Shown here: positions 9,229 through 17,558 of the stretch, one piece after another | Position numbering within the stretch: position 1 is the stretch's first letter | Layout: the number at the start of each line of letters is the position of its first letter | Source: Paenibacillus planticolens | Lineage (GTDB): Bacteria > Bacillota > Bacilli > Paenibacillales > NBRC-103111 | Assembly (NCBI RefSeq): GCF_013141725.1 | Contig: NZ_WHNZ01000062.1 | Span: forward strand, 1 to 58,001 | Direction: 5' to 3' | Length of the DNA stretch: 58,001 bases | Notes under the pieces: model-generated | Databases searched by the model: none | Seen by the model: only the letters and a program-made list of their open reading frames with translations | Told to the model about the DNA's origin: nothing | Position numbers and translations under genes: made by a program

Positions 9229-11022
9229 TTATTTATTGATCAAATTCGCATATTGCAGCACTCGTTTGATGATGACAGCCGCTTCAGCGCGAGTGGCTAC
9301 ATCTTGCGGAGCGAAGTCAGTTTCCGTTTTGCCCTGGATCAATCCTTGGGCAGCTGCTGCGGCTACGCTATTTCGCGCATAGTCCGATATCATAGCTTGA
9401 TCAGCGAATGAGATATTCATCGAGCTAGCGTTAGATGTTGATGTTCCTTGAACGAGCCCAATCGCTTTCATCATCATCACGACCATTTGCTCTCTTGTAA
9501 TCTGTGCATCCGGGTTGAATTGACCCTCCGCAACACCTTGAACCAAGCCGTACTTCGCCGCTGTATTCACTTCCGATGCATACCATTGGGTGGCTGCGAC
9601 ATCTGTAAACACATTCAATCCGGCCTCCTCAGGCAGTCCCAGTCCTCTTACAAGCAAGGCGGCAAACTGGGCGCGGGTGACTTGCATCTCAGGCGTATAC
9701 GTACGATCCGATGTCCCGGCGATAATCAATTTGGAAGCTAATTGCTCTACATCTTGTTTCGCCCAGTGACCGATCATATCGTCGAACGTTTTCTTGTTTT
9801 GAACGATCGCGTACAAACTGTTCGTATTCCGGATGACCTTCACTTCGGTTTTGCCGTCTTTGGCGGTAAACACGGAAGGCACGAATTTCATTTCTCCTGT
9901 AGCCGGGTCATACACAACCGCAGTCGCAGCCGACGGATCTTGTATCGCTGCATCTACATGGATAACGCGTGTCACAAAGCTGCTGCCGAAGCTATGAATT
10001 TCCTCTTCTTTGTCCTTGGTCTTAAGAATGATTTTATAATCGATCATACCGCTCACACGTACCATACCCTTATCGGAGATGGATTGATCGAATTTCGTTT
10101 CGTGCAGTGACTTGGCCTTATCGATACGAATGATCAGCGTCGCTCCCTCTACGCCAGCCATGCCCGCGAAATCTGCCTGGTTCAGTATCGACATCGGAAG
10201 ATCGTAAATGCCCAAGTGGCTTCGTACGCTTAGAATTGTATCTTTGTGATCCTTCAGGCTGCTGAGCAACGTTGGCAGCGGTAACTCCAAGGCATTCAAG
10301 TCACGCTCACCAGGAATCTCAAAGCTCAAAACGGTGCTGCCGCTCGTTGCTTTCAGATCTGCTAATTTCTGCTCCAGACGTTTACTGTCGATAACCGCCG
10401 TTACAGAGGTTTGACCATCTTGTCCAGCTTCTATTCGGAGCTCGGATTCTTTTAGCACATAGAGATTCGGATCTTCTTTCGTTGGCGGAGTTATCGAGCC
10501 GCCTCCTCCTCCACCGCCAGGACCAGGAACCGTCCCGTCAATTTTAACGGCAGCTTGTGCATTTACATTCCAAATAGACGGGAGCGATTGCGATGTCACT
10601 GTTGTCATCTGTTTCAATGTTACGTTAGCTTGTCCGCTCTTCTTAGCCTTGAAAATCAGCGTACAAATAGCTAGATCTCCATTTTCCCCTGTTTTATTTC
10701 CCATTTTCGAATAGGCAAATGTGATTTGATTCCCCGAATCTTGTACGATCTTATACCCTTCGAATGAGCCATACGATTTAGTGTTATCGTCTTTATTGAA
10801 TTCCAGCCGATCTGTATCATAGGTTAAAACAGCTTCGTACCCATATAAATCCGTCACATTGTTACCATAGACCGTAACGACCACATTGTCGCCGACAGTT
10901 ACTTGAGAAGCTTTCAGATTAACCTTGAATGAAGGGATTCCGGCACCTACAGCCGTGCCGATTGGGATAACGGTGAATAAGAGCATCATAACCGTTAAAA
11001 ATAACCCTGTTTTGCGTAACAT
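9229..11022 (-). CDS. SLH-anchored cohesin protein (putative anchoring scaffoldin)
   Basis: About 597 residues, starting at the ATG at 11022, 8 nt after AAGGAG. A signal peptide (1-26) is followed by a cohesin-like domain about 30-165 (starts FKVNLKASQVTVGDNVVVTV, contains YEAVLTYD), a proline/poly-glycine linker about 168-180, a roughly 230-residue region of unknown fold, and three SLH repeats about 412-597 (FDDMIGHWA, TRAQFAALLVRGL, ITREQMVVMMMKAI, TRAEAAVIIKRVL). SLH domains bind pyruvylated secondary cell-wall polymer, so the protein should sit on the cell surface with its cohesin exposed. The gene lies between two dockerin-bearing glycosidase genes, 79 bp after the GH30/GH43 stop with no clear terminator between, so co-transcription is likely. 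Cohesin-dockerin pairing is inferred and untested. Confidence 0.85.
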   Translation of the reverse strand: MLRKTGLFLTVMMLLFTVIPIGTAVGAGIPSFKVNLKASQVTVGDNVVVTVYGNNVTDLYGYEAVLTYDTDRLEFNKDDNTKSYGSFEGYKIVQDSGNQITFAYSKMGNKTGENGDLAICTLIFKAKKSGQANVTLKQMTTVTSQSLPSIWNVNAQAAVKIDGTVPGPGGGGGGGSITPPTKEDPNLYVLKESELRIEAGQDGQTSVTAVIDSKRLEQKLADLKATSGSTVLSFEIPGERDLNALELPLPTLLSSLKDHKDTILSVRSHLGIYDLPMSILNQADFAGMAGVEGATLIIRIDKAKSLHETKFDQSISDKGMVRVSGMIDYKIILKTKDKEEEIHSFGSSFVTRVIHVDAAIQDPSAATAVVYDPATGEMKFVPSVFTAKDGKTEVKVIRNTNSLYAIVQNKKTFDDMIGHWAKQDVEQLASKLIIAGTSDRTYTPEMQVTRAQFAALLVRGLGLPEEAGLNVFTDVAATQWYASEVNTAAKYGLVQGVAEGQFNPDAQITREQMVVMMMKAIGLVQGTSTSNASSMNISFADQAMISDYARNSVAAAAAQGLIQGKTETDFAPQDVATRAEAAVIIKRVLQYANLINK

Positions 11023-11053
11023 GGGGTTCACTCCTTTTGAGTATCATCCGAAT

Positions 11054-11087
11054 ATGGAAAGAGAAAGGGCTGGCCTTTCTCTTCCAT
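11054..11087 (-). terminator. Hairpin between the GH30/GH43 gene and the SLH gene
   Basis: Arms ATGGAAAGAGAAAGG (11054-11068) and CCTTTCTCTTCCAT (11074-11087) pair with one bulge. No T-run follows and the SLH ribosome binding site comes straight after, so it is more likely an mRNA-processing or stabilising element than a full terminator. It resembles the hairpin at 4437-4474. Confidence 0.5.
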
Positions 11088-11101
11088 TTCTGATTGATTG
11101 G

Positions 11102-14100
11102 TTATTGCAGGATCAGTTTAGCGATTCCTACTACATCGATAATGTCAATCTTGCCGTCATGATTGAAGTCGGCATCTTTGATTTTATTCCAATCACTGCT
11201 TGCGGACGTCTTGCCATAATTCACCGCTACTTGTCCCAAGTCTCCGATATTAATGCGTGTATCTTTATTGACATCTCCTGGCGCATAGATCGTGATGAAC
11301 TGCTGGTTGAACGTTTGGATTGCTTGGTTTAACACGCTGGCTGCGTCGTCCAGCTGCTGCTGACTAGCCGCCGGGGCCGTGTTGACGGCAGCGGCTACTT
11401 GAATCGCAGCTAGCAGCACCGCTTTGGAACCAACTGAAAATTGCCCGACTTGCGTTCCTTCTACCGCACGATCATAGATGGACTGTGCCAAATTGAGGAC
11501 CGTTTGCAGCGTTGTCTTATCTATAGCTACAGCCGCTGTAACAGAAACCGTTAGATTAGACAGAGACGCATCCATTTTTTGACTTAATCCATTGGAAACG
11601 GCTGCCTTGGTTAGACTCAGGTTGGTTGTCGTGGATGAAGTCAGCGGCTTCGCCTTCCAATTGATCTTTAATACATCTCCGCTTGCGGTAATAGCCCCCG
11701 CTTCTCCTTCGCTGATCGCCATAATCCGGACTTGCCCCGGTACATTCGTTATTGGCTCAACCACTGTAAAGCCGGATTTCAATGAATCCACGGATACAAA
11801 TTCAATCGCATTCGCATCAAAGCTTAGTAGTATGTCTATCGCATACACGCTGGAAGATGCGTTATTCGTTACGTTCGTTAATCCGAAATTGGTCGCGAAC
11901 GCAGCTCCTGCTTGAACCGTGCCCGCCCCCGTTAGCGTAGTGTGCGGCACGTCGGTCGGCGTCGGTTTCTGACCGCTGATCACAACATAATTGGAGCCTT
12001 GAACGCCGCTGCCGTCAACGGCTGTCGCCACAACTTTCACGATTCCGTCATTTTTCGCTGCGAGCAGTCCGCTAGCGTTAATCGTTGCTTTATTGGTCAT
12101 CGTGATACCATCGGCTTCCCAAACGCTCCATATGACTTGACCGTTTGCACTGGAAGGCAGTACTATGGCTTGCATTTGCAGCGTGCCGCCTTGAGCCGTA
12201 ATCTTATTCATGCCGCCTGCGCCGCTCACAGAAATCGATTGAACAGGGTACACATTATCGGTTACGGTCACATTCGCAACAGCAGGTATCGCTGTGCCGT
12301 CTACAACGCCGTTCACGCTAAAGCTGCCGGCTGCCGCATATTGGGACGAATGAACCGCATTCCACTGCACGGACTTCTGCGCCGTCGAATTATCGTTGTA
12401 AATAACGGATACATTGGCAGGCAATATCGGTGCGGTATAGGTAATTGTTGTCACAGTCACTGGCAATACACCGCTAATTACGGGTACAACTTGCGTCCAC
12501 TTGGCATACAGCGTGATATCCGTTGCCGGGATCGTATTCAAGCCGAAATCCCAAGCTGTCGTCAACGCTTCATCTTGATACCAGCCGGCAAACGTATTTC
12601 CGAGCTTCGTCGGAGCCTCAGGCGCTGCAATCTTCGAACCAGGTACAGCTCCGTACACCGAACGAACCTCACTGCCGCCGCCACTGTTGAAGTTTACTGT
12701 CGTGCCTGTTTTAAAGTAAGAGAAATCCCACTCATCATGCCACCAGAATCCAATTGTTCTGTCTTGCGAGTTCAAATCGATCGGCAGCCATACATATCTG
12801 GAATCTTTCAGATTCGAGGCATCCCAACGATCCCCCATAAAAATGAACTTATTCGGAACGATACTTCCATTTGCATCCCTATACGGAAGCGCAAAAGTAC
12901 TTTGACTGTAGAATGTCTTGTCGTTATTCCAACCCCTAGCCGGGTTGTCTTTATCTTCCCATGGACCTAAAATATTGGTCGCTGTATGATATTTGGCTGC
13001 GACTGGATTCCAGCCGTCAGTACCTGACGTAATCATATAATACACGCCGTCTTGCTTGAAGATCGCCGGAGCCTCTCGACTATGCCAGATAGCTTTAGCC
13101 CAGTGAACGCCCTCTAGCGACTGGTTATTCTCGTTCTTCGCAGGTCCGGTATAGTCATCATTCAACTGCATAACAATCTCTGTTTGGTTACCTTCGGATG
13201 CGTAGATCAGGTATGCTTTGTCGTCATCGTCGACGAACAACGTCATATCGCGCAGCATGCCCTCGCCTTCGCCACCGCCCCATCCATTATTCGGCATTCT
13301 GGATATACCCAAATATTTGAATGGCCCCGTCGGCGAATCGCTGATCGCAACGCCGCCTTCCGCCGCCCAATAAGCACCGGCGATCGGTCCGTCTTGATGC
13401 CACCACATCACATATTTGTCCGTTTTCTTGTTGTAGACGACCTTCGGACGCTCGACAACTTTATCCCAGTTGAAATCTTTATACATCGCTTGCTTCTCTG
13501 CATTCGTTTTGTCCGCATACAAGGCATTTAGCTCAGCTATGCGTTCAGGCGAATTATGTTTGCTTAACGAATTGACCGGCGATTTCATCGAACCTGTATA
13601 ATCGCCATTTCGATCCGTGATATGGACAACTCGATTCGGATCGAATGGAACTCCGCTGTTCTTGTAAGTCTCAGAATTCTCATCCAAGTACATTGGCAGA
13701 TTACCGCCTGGCAATACAGCTTCGCCAAGTTGCGGGTTGTTGAATACCGGCAATACAATCCCTTCGTTTTTCCAGTTGTACAAATCTTTAGAAGAGTACG
13801 CGTGAACGCCTGTTACTGGTACATAACCGGAGCCAACATTATCTTCCGATTTGTCTTCGCCATACCAGTAGTACGTTTTGTTCTTCTCGTTGTACAGAAT
13901 TCCTCCGCCATGAGCCTGGATTGGAACGCCGTCTCCATCCAGCCACACTTGACCGCTTTTAATGGAATCTGTTTTACCTATGGTCTGATATAAATTGTAT
14001 AAGTCCTGCAGAATTCTAGTGTAGTAAGGAATGCTTTCCTCCGTTAAGTCGCTGAGCGTACCGATCGATGCAACTTTACCTTCAATCGCCGCTGCTACTT

Positions 14101-17100
14101 TCGGACTAATGCTAGACGCTGTCCGCAATTGCGTAATGGCATTTTCCAAGCTTAACGTATCGAAGCCAGTGGATTTTTTCTGGCTAACAGCAATCTCTGC
14201 GGCAGTTAGCGTATTACCGTCACCGCCTGTAGAAATAGCCTGAATCGCTACATATCTGGCTTTATGCGATTTGAATGTTGCCGATTGCATGCTGGAGCTG
14301 GATGTGTCCCAAGCGCCATTCGCTGCAAAAGTGAAATTCTGGTCCAAATAAGCTTGCGTCCCATCCGCAGGTTTATTTGTTAAATCCGTCTCGCTATAGT
14401 AAACCTTAAATTGCCCAATTCTTCCGTTAGCCTTGTCCTGCCTTGGCGTAACCATCACTTTTCCAACGTCCGGCCTGTTCTGACCCAGATCCACAATGAT
14501 GTAATCGCCAGATCTGTATTTTCTTCCGTTCGATGCCCAGTTGGATTCATAGAACGTTGAGTTGTTGTTATCCAGCATGAGACTGGAAGGATTTGATGCA
14601 TAAGCTTCCGGTACGTAGAAGAGACTAATTCCGTCAGCCTGCTGTTCATTGCTTTGGATTTTCGCGATTTCGGCAGTGAGTCCGTTTGCCAATTTCACCA
14701 TCTCTTCCTGGGTCGCCGTACTGCTGTTCAGCAGTGTTGTAGCTTGCGTGCGCAATGTTTTCAAATCATCCAAATAGGCAGGATCACTCGAAAAACCGTT
14801 AATGAACGTAGTCGCAGCAGCTATCGCACTGTTGAGTTTGGACGTATCCAAGGTAAATCCAGTCTTGCTAAAAATATTGATTTCAGCAGCAGATGCATAC
14901 TGCTTGCCTGCATCGCTTTTCGAAGCAAGCGCTGTAAATTTCACATACGAAGCGCCGCGTGCGTTAAAGGTTGCCGACTTCTCCAGCTTGTCCGCATCCC
15001 ATGTTCCTTCGGCAACTTTCGTGAAAGCGATACCATCGGAGCTGACGGAAATTTCAAATTTGGTCACAACACCGTTCCAATCCACATCCTGCCGTGGCAC
15101 GTAGCTAAGCTTGTACACTCCGTCATACGCCTTGTTAAATTTGTAGGTTATGGAGTGTGGAAGCGGTGTATAGGAACTGTCATAGGCCGTATGCCATTTC
15201 GTGCCGGTGTCCCCATCCAACGTTTTCGCTGGTCCTTCGCCGGATGCGTAACTGGTTGAAGATGCCGTCATTTGGCTTTGCGGGATGCGTCCCGCCGAAT
15301 TAAATTGTGTATTGTACTCAGCGGTAATTTTGCCTGCGATGTTAGTGATAGCTTCTTGTGTGACATAAGCGGTATCCCGAACTGCCTTGCCCTCGTTAAC
15401 TAGCGATTGCAATGCCGTCAAACCGGCGTTTGCAGTCAGCAAAGCCTCTGCACTGGCAATTGTCTGGTTCAGCGTATCCTTATCTACGGTAAAACCTGGC
15501 TTTCTCAAAATTTTGATCTCGGCAGCCGAACCGAATTGTGTGCCTGATCCGTTATTCGATTGCGTCACCGTAAACTTCACATTTGTAGCGCTTACAGCAG
15601 AGAATGTAGCCGTCTTCTCCGTCTTGTCGTTGTTCCACGTTCCTTCGGCCACCTTATTGAAATTCGTGCCATCCGTGCTGACAGCGATTTCATACTTAGT
15701 CGCAACACCATTGTAGCTGCTATCCTGTCTAGGCAAGTATTTCAATTGGTACACATCGTTATAAGAGTTGCCCAAGCTGTAGGTAATGGAGTGCGGGGCA
15801 GGCGCTGGCGTGCCGGACCAAGCGGAATGCCAATTGGTTCCTGTATTGCCGTCCAACGTCTTCTCAGGTCCTTCGCCTGAGGCGGAGCTGGTTGCGGTAG
15901 CCGTCATTCCGCTTTGCGGAATCACCGTATTGCTCGTATAAGATGCTCCGTCAATCACAAACGTTGTAATTGATTTCGGGCCAACTGTCGTATTTAATGT
16001 TTTATTCATAATCGGAACATTCGCCTTCTGGGCTACATTTTCAGCAGCCGAGGAAACATATGGCGTTGCAGTCCCAGTGACAGCGTCAAACTGTGACATG
16101 TCTAATGCAATATCTTGGCTAGTGGTGTTAGCATTTCTATATACGACATAGATTTTATTCTTGGAAGGATCATAAGCGGCTAACGTGCTATCATTGTTAT
16201 CTGCGATGAATCTGGAGCCTTGCGGGATAAATTTACTGAATTGTTGCATCGCATAGTACTTCTTCGTGTACCACCACTCTTGCGTATCGAAATCTGCATG
16301 AAGGAGACCCCAGTTCATGTTCTCTTTATCCTTCTGCATGTTTTTCTCGCTCTCAATCGCCTGCCACAGTACCCAACCCTTCGGTTCAAGCCATGTGATG
16401 TCCGTCATAATTCTTTCCGCTAAGGCGAGTGCCGGTTCAAAATCATCGTGATTGTGAGCAATGCCCGATGGACCAAGATCTACTTCAGACATCCATAGCG
16501 GCTTGCCGGCAGCTTTGGCTGCATCTCTGATGCCGGCACGATTATTTCCGCCATAGGAGTGGGTATTCATTTTCCCGATATTCGCTTTCGTTGCTGCATC
16601 GTACGAATTCCAATTAGTTAAAAAGGTATCCAGTATAGATTCATCCATTGCCGCAATTTTAACGGATTGAAGGCCTGCTGCATCTAGCTTCGCGCGGGTT
16701 TTGTTAATGATCTTCATTTGTGAGGCAACGTCATAGTGAGAACCTTCTTGTCCGCCGCCGAATCCCCAGTAATTCGTACTAGGTTCGTTAACCGGGGAAA
16801 GATAATTGAAATCAATATTCCAATTCTCTTTAAAATGCTTCACAACTTCCGCCATATAGGCAGCGAAATTATCATATTCGCCGGGTTTCAAGTTGTCTTT
16901 CCCAGAATCCCTATTCCCAGTTGTACTTCCGCTGACCGTCATATAGTACGGAGCAGAATTGGAGAACGCTTCCAATTGATTAGCGCCTCTTGCTTTCGCG
17001 GCTTGAAGCCACCAACGCTGGTTGGCATCCTGAGACCAATCGAACACGCCAGGGGATGGCGAGTATCCAGGAACTGCACCGCCTTGACGCATGGTATTAT

Positions 17101-17401
17101 AGGCAGGATTCTCACCGCCACCAATATTATATCTGGCAATATTGAAATTCAATCCTTGAGGCGAATAGAGCGCATCAGCCAAAGCATTTCTCGTTGCATC
17201 GTTCCAGCCGCCTGTTATATTACCGAACCAGGCCAGCGATGTTCCCCATCCGTCCCACGATTGCTGCATATTGCTTGGATCTAATTTAATCGCAGTCGTA
17301 GCGGCACTCGCCTTGTCAGCGGTCAACCCGTAAAACGCAGGTGAAACTAATGAGAAAGCAAGGCAAGAAGCAAATATCTTTCGTCCAACTGTTGTAGACA
17401 T
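11102..17401 (-). CDS. Bifunctional GH30-GH43 galactanase with cohesin and dockerin domains
   Basis: 2099 residues; ATG at 17401 after GAAGGAGG. Signal peptide about 1-34; GH30 domain 35-490 with GWGTSLAWFG, acid/base Glu206 in SPVNEP and nucleophile Glu306 in WMSEVD, most like the endo-beta-1,6-galactanase group (GH30_5); three F5/8C modules (about 497-632, 706-845, 925-1073) separated by FIVAR-like helices; GH43 domain about 1150-1565 with QAHGGGI and YYWYGEDK, typical of exo-beta-1,3-galactanases (GH43_24); InlB-type repeat 1570-1637; then Big_4, Big_2, cohesin (about 1820-1955), FIVAR-like and dockerin (2042-2099, DVNKDTRINIGD and DFNHDGKIDIID). The pair of activities fits type II arabinogalactan, with its beta-1,3 backbone and beta-1,6 side chains. 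The families are firm; the exact linkages are inferred. Confidence 0.9.
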   Translation of the reverse strand: MSTTVGRKIFASCLAFSLVSPAFYGLTADKASAATTAIKLDPSNMQQSWDGWGTSLAWFGNITGGWNDATRNALADALYSPQGLNFNIARYNIGGGENPAYNTMRQGGAVPGYSPSPGVFDWSQDANQRWWLQAAKARGANQLEAFSNSAPYYMTVSGSTTGNRDSGKDNLKPGEYDNFAAYMAEVVKHFKENWNIDFNYLSPVNEPSTNYWGFGGGQEGSHYDVASQMKIINKTRAKLDAAGLQSVKIAAMDESILDTFLTNWNSYDAATKANIGKMNTHSYGGNNRAGIRDAAKAAGKPLWMSEVDLGPSGIAHNHDDFEPALALAERIMTDITWLEPKGWVLWQAIESEKNMQKDKENMNWGLLHADFDTQEWWYTKKYYAMQQFSKFIPQGSRFIADNNDSTLAAYDPSKNKIYVVYRNANTTSQDIALDMSQFDAVTGTATPYVSSAAENVAQKANVPIMNKTLNTTVGPKSITTFVIDGASYTSNTVIPQSGMTATATSSASGEGPEKTLDGNTGTNWHSAWSGTPAPAPHSITYSLGNSYNDVYQLKYLPRQDSSYNGVATKYEIAVSTDGTNFNKVAEGTWNNDKTEKTATFSAVSATNVKFTVTQSNNGSGTQFGSAAEIKILRKPGFTVDKDTLNQTIASAEALLTANAGLTALQSLVNEGKAVRDTAYVTQEAITNIAGKITAEYNTQFNSAGRIPQSQMTASSTSYASGEGPAKTLDGDTGTKWHTAYDSSYTPLPHSITYKFNKAYDGVYKLSYVPRQDVDWNGVVTKFEISVSSDGIAFTKVAEGTWDADKLEKSATFNARGASYVKFTALASKSDAGKQYASAAEINIFSKTGFTLDTSKLNSAIAAATTFINGFSSDPAYLDDLKTLRTQATTLLNSSTATQEEMVKLANGLTAEIAKIQSNEQQADGISLFYVPEAYASNPSSLMLDNNNSTFYESNWASNGRKYRSGDYIIVDLGQNRPDVGKVMVTPRQDKANGRIGQFKVYYSETDLTNKPADGTQAYLDQNFTFAANGAWDTSSSSMQSATFKSHKARYVAIQAISTGGDGNTLTAAEIAVSQKKSTGFDTLSLENAITQLRTASSISPKVAAAIEGKVASIGTLSDLTEESIPYYTRILQDLYNLYQTIGKTDSIKSGQVWLDGDGVPIQAHGGGILYNEKNKTYYWYGEDKSEDNVGSGYVPVTGVHAYSSKDLYNWKNEGIVLPVFNNPQLGEAVLPGGNLPMYLDENSETYKNSGVPFDPNRVVHITDRNGDYTGSMKSPVNSLSKHNSPERIAELNALYADKTNAEKQAMYKDFNWDKVVERPKVVYNKKTDKYVMWWHQDGPIAGAYWAAEGGVAISDSPTGPFKYLGISRMPNNGWGGGEGEGMLRDMTLFVDDDDKAYLIYASEGNQTEIVMQLNDDYTGPAKNENNQSLEGVHWAKAIWHSREAPAIFKQDGVYYMITSGTDGWNPVAAKYHTATNILGPWEDKDNPARGWNNDKTFYSQSTFALPYRDANGSIVPNKFIFMGDRWDASNLKDSRYVWLPIDLNSQDRTIGFWWHDEWDFSYFKTGTTVNFNSGGGSEVRSVYGAVPGSKIAAPEAPTKLGNTFAGWYQDEALTTAWDFGLNTIPATDITLYAKWTQVVPVISGVLPVTVTTITYTAPILPANVSVIYNDNSTAQKSVQWNAVHSSQYAAAGSFSVNGVVDGTAIPAVANVTVTDNVYPVQSISVSGAGGMNKITAQGGTLQMQAIVLPSSANGQVIWSVWEADGITMTNKATINASGLLAAKNDGIVKVVATAVDGSGVQGSNYVVISGQKPTPTDVPHTTLTGAGTVQAGAAFATNFGLTNVTNNASSSVYAIDILLSFDANAIEFVSVDSLKSGFTVVEPITNVPGQVRIMAISEGEAGAITASGDVLKINWKAKPLTSSTTTNLSLTKAAVSNGLSQKMDASLSNLTVSVTAAVAIDKTTLQTVLNLAQSIYDRAVEGTQVGQFSVGSKAVLLAAIQVAAAVNTAPAASQQQLDDAASVLNQAIQTFNQQFITIYAPGDVNKDTRINIGDLGQVAVNYGKTSASSDWNKIKDADFNHDGKIDIIDVVGIAKLILQ

Positions 17402-17448
17402 CAAAACAACCTCCTTCTAAGATGGCATGACCACCAAAAATCATTATT

Positions 17449-17462
17449 TGGAACCGCTTACC
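17449..17462 (-). promoter_or_regulatory. Weak cre-like site upstream of the GH30/GH43 gene
   Basis: On the minus strand GGTAAGCGGTTCCA agrees with the cre consensus at 12 of 14 positions. It lies about 50 bp before the start codon, in the 157-bp gap after the solute-binding protein gene. Confidence 0.35.
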
Positions 17463-17471
17463 AGTGCTTTC

Positions 17472-17504
17472 AAAAAAAACGGAAACTGATTGACATCAAT
17501 TTCC
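17472..17504 (-). terminator. Intrinsic terminator after the solute-binding protein gene
   Basis: On the minus strand a 10-bp stem opening GGAAATTGAT and closing TCAGTTTCC is followed by GTTTTTTTT. It stands between the transporter gene and the galactanase gene, so any read-through would set a lower level for the enzyme. Confidence 0.8.
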
Positions 17505-17558
17505 TAAGATGAGGAGAGGGGATGACGAGCATCCCGCTCCTATTTTCATGCATAAACC

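Noticed and set aside
11054..11087. Hairpin as a full rho-independent terminator
   Set aside because: No T-run follows and the SLH gene starts 32 bp later, so a processing or stabilising role is more likely.
11942..12970. 342-residue open frame on the plus strand
   Set aside because: It is antisense to the Big/cohesin region of the GH30/GH43 gene, with no recognisable domain and an odd Arg/His-rich composition.
14654..15259. 201-residue plus-strand frame
   Set aside because: Antisense shadow of the F5/8C modules of the GH30/GH43 gene; no ribosome site or family features.
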